Source: an uncultured Wohlfahrtiimonas sp.
GTDB taxonomy: Bacteria > Pseudomonadota > Gammaproteobacteria > Cardiobacteriales > Wohlfahrtiimonadaceae
Direction: 5' to 3'
NCBI GenBank assembly: GCA_947631095.1
Contig: CANRJX010000004.1
Coordinates: 1 to 43,831 of the forward strand
Length of the DNA stretch: 43,831 nt
Shown here: positions 40,408-43,831 of the stretch, in pieces
How the letters are laid out: every line of letters starts with the position of its first letter
Numbering within the stretch: the stretch's first letter is position 1
The notes under the pieces: model-generated
The model's database searches: none
Seen by the model: only the letters and a program-made list of their open reading frames with translations
What the model was told of the DNA's origin: nothing
Program-made: the position numbers and the translations under genes

Positions 40408-41760
40408 ATGAAAACTACCCAAACACTCAATCGAAGTTTAAAAAATCGACATATTCAAATGATCGCCCTTGGTGGATGTATTGGCACGGGGCTTTTTTAT
40501 GGAACCGCTGAATCTATTCCGTTGGCAGGGCCGGGTTTAATTCTTGGTTATTTGTTGGGTGGATTTGTCATTTATATGATCATGCGAATGATTGGGGAAA
40601 TGGCAACTGAAGAGCCGGTGTCAGGAGCATTCAGCTATTTTGCGAATAAATATTGTGGTGGATATGCAGGATTTTTGGCGGGTTGGAACTATTGGCTGCT
40701 CTATATTTTGGTGAGCATGGCAGAGCTTTCTGCGATAGGAAAATATATTTTATTATGGTTTCCTGATGTGCCTGTTTGGTTTACGGTTTTAGCCACGATT
40801 ATCATCATTACTGCAATTAATTTAGCAAGCGTAAAGTTTTTTGGTGAAACAGAGTTTTGGTTAGCATTAATTAAAGTATTAGCTGTTGTCGGTATGATCG
40901 TTTTTGGCTTATTTTTAGTGGCTAAAGGCTTATTTATTTCTGATTCGACAGTTAAAATTTCTAACTTATGGGAACATGGCTCTGGCGGACTCAGCAATGT
41001 TTTTCCTAACGGTGCTTGGGGTGTTTGGGTGTCATTAGTCATTGTAATGTTTTCGTTTGGTGGAACTGAAATGATTGCGATTGCTGCAGCTGAGGCAGAA
41101 GAGCCAGAAAAAACGATTCCTATCGCGATTAAGCAGGTCATGTGGCGCATATTATTGTTTTATGTGGGTTCCATTATTATCATGTTGGTTTTAGTGCCTT
41201 GGACTGATATTAAAGCTGGAATTAGTCCATTTGTATTAGTATTTGATCAACTGGGTTTGCCAAATGTTGCAGGAATATTGAATTTTATTATTTTGACAGC
41301 AGCCATCTCGGTTTATAACAGTGGAATCTATAGTAATGGCCGTATGCTATTTGGTTTGGCTGAACAAAAGCAGGCACCAAAAGTATTTTTGAAGCTGAGT
41401 AAAAATAATGTTCCATATGCAGCGATTTTGTTTTCATCAGCATGTACATTAATCGCTGTTGTGATCAATCTTTTAGTGCCAAATGGTGCATTTATGATTG
41501 TAATGTCTGTAGCGATTGCCGCTGCTGTTATCACATGGGCATTAATCATTATTATGCATTTGCGCTTTAGAAAAGCGAATATGGATAAAAAGTTGAAATT
41601 TAAAACACCTTTCTTTCCATATGTGAATTATTTTTGTTTGATTTTTTTAGTTGTCGTTATTGGTGCAATGACGCAATTAAATAGCTTTAAACCCGCTGTG
41701 ATCGTATTGCCGTGTTGGCTATTGCTAACATATATCGGCTATGTAATCAGTAAAAAATAG
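40408..41760 (+). CDS. Amino acid permease, AroP/PheP-like (AAT family)
   Basis: Starting at the ATG (the ORF track uses a TTG two codons earlier; neither has a clear ribosome binding site) the protein has 450 residues and about twelve membrane helices. The opening SLKNRHIQMIALGGCIGTGLFYGTAE, PLAGPGLILGY and GEMATEEPVSGAFSYFANKYCGGYAGFLAGWNYWLLYILVSMAEL closely follow E. coli AroP and PheP. It imports amino acids by proton symport, aromatic ones being the best guess; AnsP/ProY-like specificity is possible. The gene stands between the ftsH terminator and rlhA. Confidence 0.85.
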   Translation: MKTTQTLNRSLKNRHIQMIALGGCIGTGLFYGTAESIPLAGPGLILGYLLGGFVIYMIMRMIGEMATEEPVSGAFSYFANKYCGGYAGFLAGWNYWLLYILVSMAELSAIGKYILLWFPDVPVWFTVLATIIIITAINLASVKFFGETEFWLALIKVLAVVGMIVFGLFLVAKGLFISDSTVKISNLWEHGSGGLSNVFPNGAWGVWVSLVIVMFSFGGTEMIAIAAAEAEEPEKTIPIAIKQVMWRILLFYVGSIIIMLVLVPWTDIKAGISPFVLVFDQLGLPNVAGILNFIILTAAISVYNSGIYSNGRMLFGLAEQKQAPKVFLKLSKNNVPYAAILFSSACTLIAVVINLLVPNGAFMIVMSVAIAAAVITWALIIIMHLRFRKANMDKKLKFKTPFFPYVNYFCLIFLVVVIGAMTQLNSFKPAVIVLPCWLLLTYIGYVISKK

Positions 41761-41795
41761 AAACATTATCTCATTAATTTTTGTAGATTTTAGCT

Positions 41796-43715
41796 ATGTT
41801 AAAACATAATCAATTGGAATTACTAAGTCCTGCACGCGACATTGAAATTGGACGTGAGACAATTTTGCACGGAGCAGATGCCGTTTATATTGGTGGACCA
41901 AGCTTTGGTGCTCGCTATAATGCAGAAAATAGCGTATCAGATATTGCAAAGCTAGTAGAGTTTGCTCATCAATATCACTCTAAAATTTTTGTGACTATGA
42001 ATACTATTATTCATGATAATGAATTACCTATTGTCCGAAAGCAGATTCATGAATTATATGATGCTGGTGTGGATGCTTTAATTGTGCAGGATATGGGAAT
42101 TTTAAAGTTAGACATTCCACCAATTGAGTTGCATGCATCAACGCAAACAGATATTCGAACATTAAATCGAGCAAAATTTTTGTCGAAAGTTGGCTTTTCA
42201 CAGTTAGTTTTAGCACGTGAATTGTCCTTAAAAGAAATTAAAGCTATACATGAAGCTGTGGATACACCATTAGAATTCTTTATTCATGGTGCATTGTGTG
42301 TGGCTTTTTCTGGTCAGTGTTATATTTCTCATGCAGATACAGGCAGAAGTGCTAATCGCGGTGATTGTTCGCAAGCATGCCGTTTGCCATATACATTGAA
42401 AGATAAAGAAGGGCGAGTGGTTGCGTTTGATAAACACCTATTATCAATGAAGGATAATAACCAAACTGAAAACTTGGGTGCTTTGGTTGATGCAGGTATT
42501 CGTTCCTTCAAGATAGAAGGTCGTTATAAAGATATGGCGTACTCTAAAAATATTACTGCTCATTATCGAAAGATGTTGGATCAGTTTTTAGAGGTGAATC
42601 CAGATTATAGTCGTAGTTCATTAGGGGCAACAGTGCATCATTTTATTCCAAATCCTGATAAAACTTTTAATCGAGGATCAACGGATTATTTTGTGAATGC
42701 TCGTAAAGATGATATTGGGGCTTTTGATTCACCCAAATTTCGTGGTGTTGAAGTTGGCGAAGTGATCAAATTTGGTGGTAATCATTTAGAAGTTAAAACA
42801 TCTGAGCCGTTAGCCAATGGTGATGGATTAAATGTTTTAGTTAAACGAGAAGTCGTAGGTTTTAGAGCCAGTGAAGTGAAAGAAATTGGTGATAAGCATT
42901 ATCTCGTTTATTGGCATGAAGAAGCACCGACAGATATAGAGAAAGTTAAAGTTGGGCAGGCGTTATATCGTAATGCTGATACAGCATGGCAAAAACTTTT
43001 AATGAGAGAGTCATCATCTCGTAAAATAGCGATTGATTTGGCATTTATTGAGGAAAATGGTCAGTATAAAATTATTGTAACGGGTGAAAATAATCTTGTA
43101 TTGCAGCATAAAATTGAGGGTAGTTTTGAAGCTGCGCAGAATGTTGAAAAAAGCATTCAAGGCATCAAAGAGGCATTGCAAAAGCTTGGCGATACAATTT
43201 TTGAGGCTAAAAATATTACGGTAGATGTAAGCACTGTGCCATTTATGCCTAAGAGTTTGTTGAATCAAATTCGACGCGATGCAATTGAAACCGTAAGGCA
43301 CGCTTATATAGATAGTAATGACAGTGGCACTCGTTTATATGAAGGTGATGAGAAAGCTGTATATCCCTCTGAACATATTACATATTTAGAGAATGTTTAT
43401 AATCAAAAAGCACGTGAGTTTTATGAAGAGCATGGCGTTAAATTAATTGAGCCCGCTTATGAAGCGCATCAAGAAAAAGGCGAAGTACCTGTGATGATAA
43501 CTAAACATTGCTTACGTTTTGCTTATAATTTATGTCCTAAACAAGCCAAAGGTGTCACAGGTGTACAGGGGCAGGTGCGAGCAGAACCAATGGTTTTAAT
43601 GCATAATGATGAAGAGATTCGTTTAGAGTTTAAATGTCGTCCATGTGAGATGCATGTCATGGGGAAAATTAAACCTCATATTTTAAAAACCGCGTTAGTA
43701 GGCAGTGGTGCTTAG
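41796..43715 (+). CDS. rlhA: 23S rRNA 5-hydroxycytidine C2501 synthase RlhA (peptidase U32 family)
   Basis: The 639-residue protein matches E. coli RlhA/YdcP (653) far better than the 453-residue TrhP/YegQ. Shared landmarks include LHGADAVYIGGPSFGARYNAENS, VDALIVQDMGILKLDIPPIELHASTQ, FFIHGALCVAFSGQCYISHADTGRSANRGDCSQACRLPY, SFKIEGRYKDMAYSKNITAHYR and GEVPVMITKHCLRFAYNLCPKQAKG. Conserved Cys occur in GDCSQAC, HCLRFAYNLC and CRPCEMHV, suited to an iron-sulfur centre. The enzyme hydroxylates C2501 of 23S rRNA. The old U32 peptidase label is probably a family-name artefact. The ribosome binding site is weak. Confidence 0.93.
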   Translation: MLKHNQLELLSPARDIEIGRETILHGADAVYIGGPSFGARYNAENSVSDIAKLVEFAHQYHSKIFVTMNTIIHDNELPIVRKQIHELYDAGVDALIVQDMGILKLDIPPIELHASTQTDIRTLNRAKFLSKVGFSQLVLARELSLKEIKAIHEAVDTPLEFFIHGALCVAFSGQCYISHADTGRSANRGDCSQACRLPYTLKDKEGRVVAFDKHLLSMKDNNQTENLGALVDAGIRSFKIEGRYKDMAYSKNITAHYRKMLDQFLEVNPDYSRSSLGATVHHFIPNPDKTFNRGSTDYFVNARKDDIGAFDSPKFRGVEVGEVIKFGGNHLEVKTSEPLANGDGLNVLVKREVVGFRASEVKEIGDKHYLVYWHEEAPTDIEKVKVGQALYRNADTAWQKLLMRESSSRKIAIDLAFIEENGQYKIIVTGENNLVLQHKIEGSFEAAQNVEKSIQGIKEALQKLGDTIFEAKNITVDVSTVPFMPKSLLNQIRRDAIETVRHAYIDSNDSGTRLYEGDEKAVYPSEHITYLENVYNQKAREFYEEHGVKLIEPAYEAHQEKGEVPVMITKHCLRFAYNLCPKQAKGVTGVQGQVRAEPMVLMHNDEEIRLEFKCRPCEMHVMGKIKPHILKTALVGSGA

Positions 43716-43741
43716 TGGTTAATATTTGATCACATATAAAT

Positions 43742-43770
43742 TTGACAGCAATAATGATGTTGGCTATTAT
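43742..43770 (+). promoter_or_regulatory. Sigma-70 promoter for tRNA-Val
   Basis: TTGACA (43742-43747), a 17-base spacer and TATTAT (43765-43770) give a near-consensus promoter, ending 13 bases before the tRNA 5' end. Confidence 0.88.
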
Positions 43771-43783
43771 AGCAACCTCTTTC

Positions 43784-43831
43784 GGGTAGTTAGCTCAGCT
43801 GGTAGAGCATCGCCCTTACAAGGCGAGGGTC
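43784..43831 (+). tRNA. tRNA-Val (anticodon UAC), truncated by window edge
   Basis: The first 48 nt of a tRNA are visible: acceptor 5' strand GGGTAGT, D-arm with AGCTCAGCTGGTAGAGC, and an anticodon stem CGCCC/GGGCG-like loop with CTTACAA, giving anticodon TAC (valine, GUA codons). It closely follows the E. coli tRNA-Val pattern. The T-arm and 3' acceptor lie beyond the window. More tRNA genes may follow. Confidence 0.93.

Noticed and set aside
40329-40511. 60-residue ORF overlapping the permease start
   Set aside because: It begins in the ftsH terminator and runs out of frame over the conserved AroP-like N-terminus.
41796-43715. Collagenase-type peptidase function for the U32 family protein
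   Set aside because: Length and motifs match RlhA, an rRNA hydroxylation enzyme; the peptidase name is historical.
1-43831. CRISPR array, insertion sequence or prophage
   Set aside because: No regularly spaced direct repeats, transposase, integrase or phage structural genes were seen on either strand.

Overview
The window looks like a chromosomal segment of a low-GC gammaproteobacterium. The evidence is a full System I cytochrome c maturation operon, the E. coli-like Ugp system, the Aas/LplT pair, RlhA, and the yhbY / rlmE / ftsH neighbourhood. The AT-rich coding and the mix of gammaproteobacterial core genes with an ALDH7/pipecolate cluster would fit a Cardiobacteriales-type organism (Ignatzschineria or Wohlfahrtiimonas relatives). 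That genus-level guess is weak and rests on no database search. I see no insertion sequence, prophage or CRISPR array. Almost all of the window is densely packed, ordinary chromosomal coding DNA.

Layout. Positions 1-5450 hold a glycerol-3-phosphate / glycerophosphodiester uptake operon, ugpB-ugpA-ugpE-ugpC-ugpQ. It is preceded by the 3' end of a second ugpB-like gene, so the binding protein is tandemly duplicated. Positions 5465-9377 hold a YkvI-like membrane protein, an MHS-family MFS transporter and a carbamate kinase. Positions 9471-17228 form an amino-acid catabolic block: a LysR regulator, then on the minus strand amaB-dpkA-amaA (ALDH7 semialdehyde dehydrogenase, piperideine-2-carboxylate reductase, L-pipecolate oxidase). 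A second YkvI-like transporter diverges from amaB across a 341-bp region rich in inverted repeats, and a DadA-type D-amino-acid dehydrogenase follows. Together these can be read as a D-lysine / pipecolate to 2-aminoadipate route.

Positions 17357-18489 contain a NYN/PIN-like protein and a small exported protein of unknown role. Positions 18532-28091 (minus strand) are one tightly overlapping operon, ccmC-D-E-F-G-H-I-A-B, ending in a tandem AAA+ ATPase of unknown function. folA (DHFR) lies just upstream. Positions 28914-36290 carry aas-lplT (lysophospholipid import and re-acylation), asmA, a DUF922-like HExxH protein, and two minor pilins resembling PilV and PilX. Positions 36344-40330 are a ribosome-assembly and quality-control cluster: yhbY diverging from a small membrane protein, then rsuA, rlmE and ftsH, with a candidate sigma-32 promoter before ftsH. 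The window ends with an AroP/PheP-type permease, the 23S rRNA hydroxylation gene rlhA, and the first 48 nt of a tRNA-Val(UAC) with a near-consensus promoter.

The most interesting items are the self-contained lysine/pipecolate module with its repeat-rich control region, the uncharacterised double AAA+ ATPase attached to a rearranged ccm operon, and a few small unassigned membrane or exported proteins. No clearly novel multi-gene system is evident.
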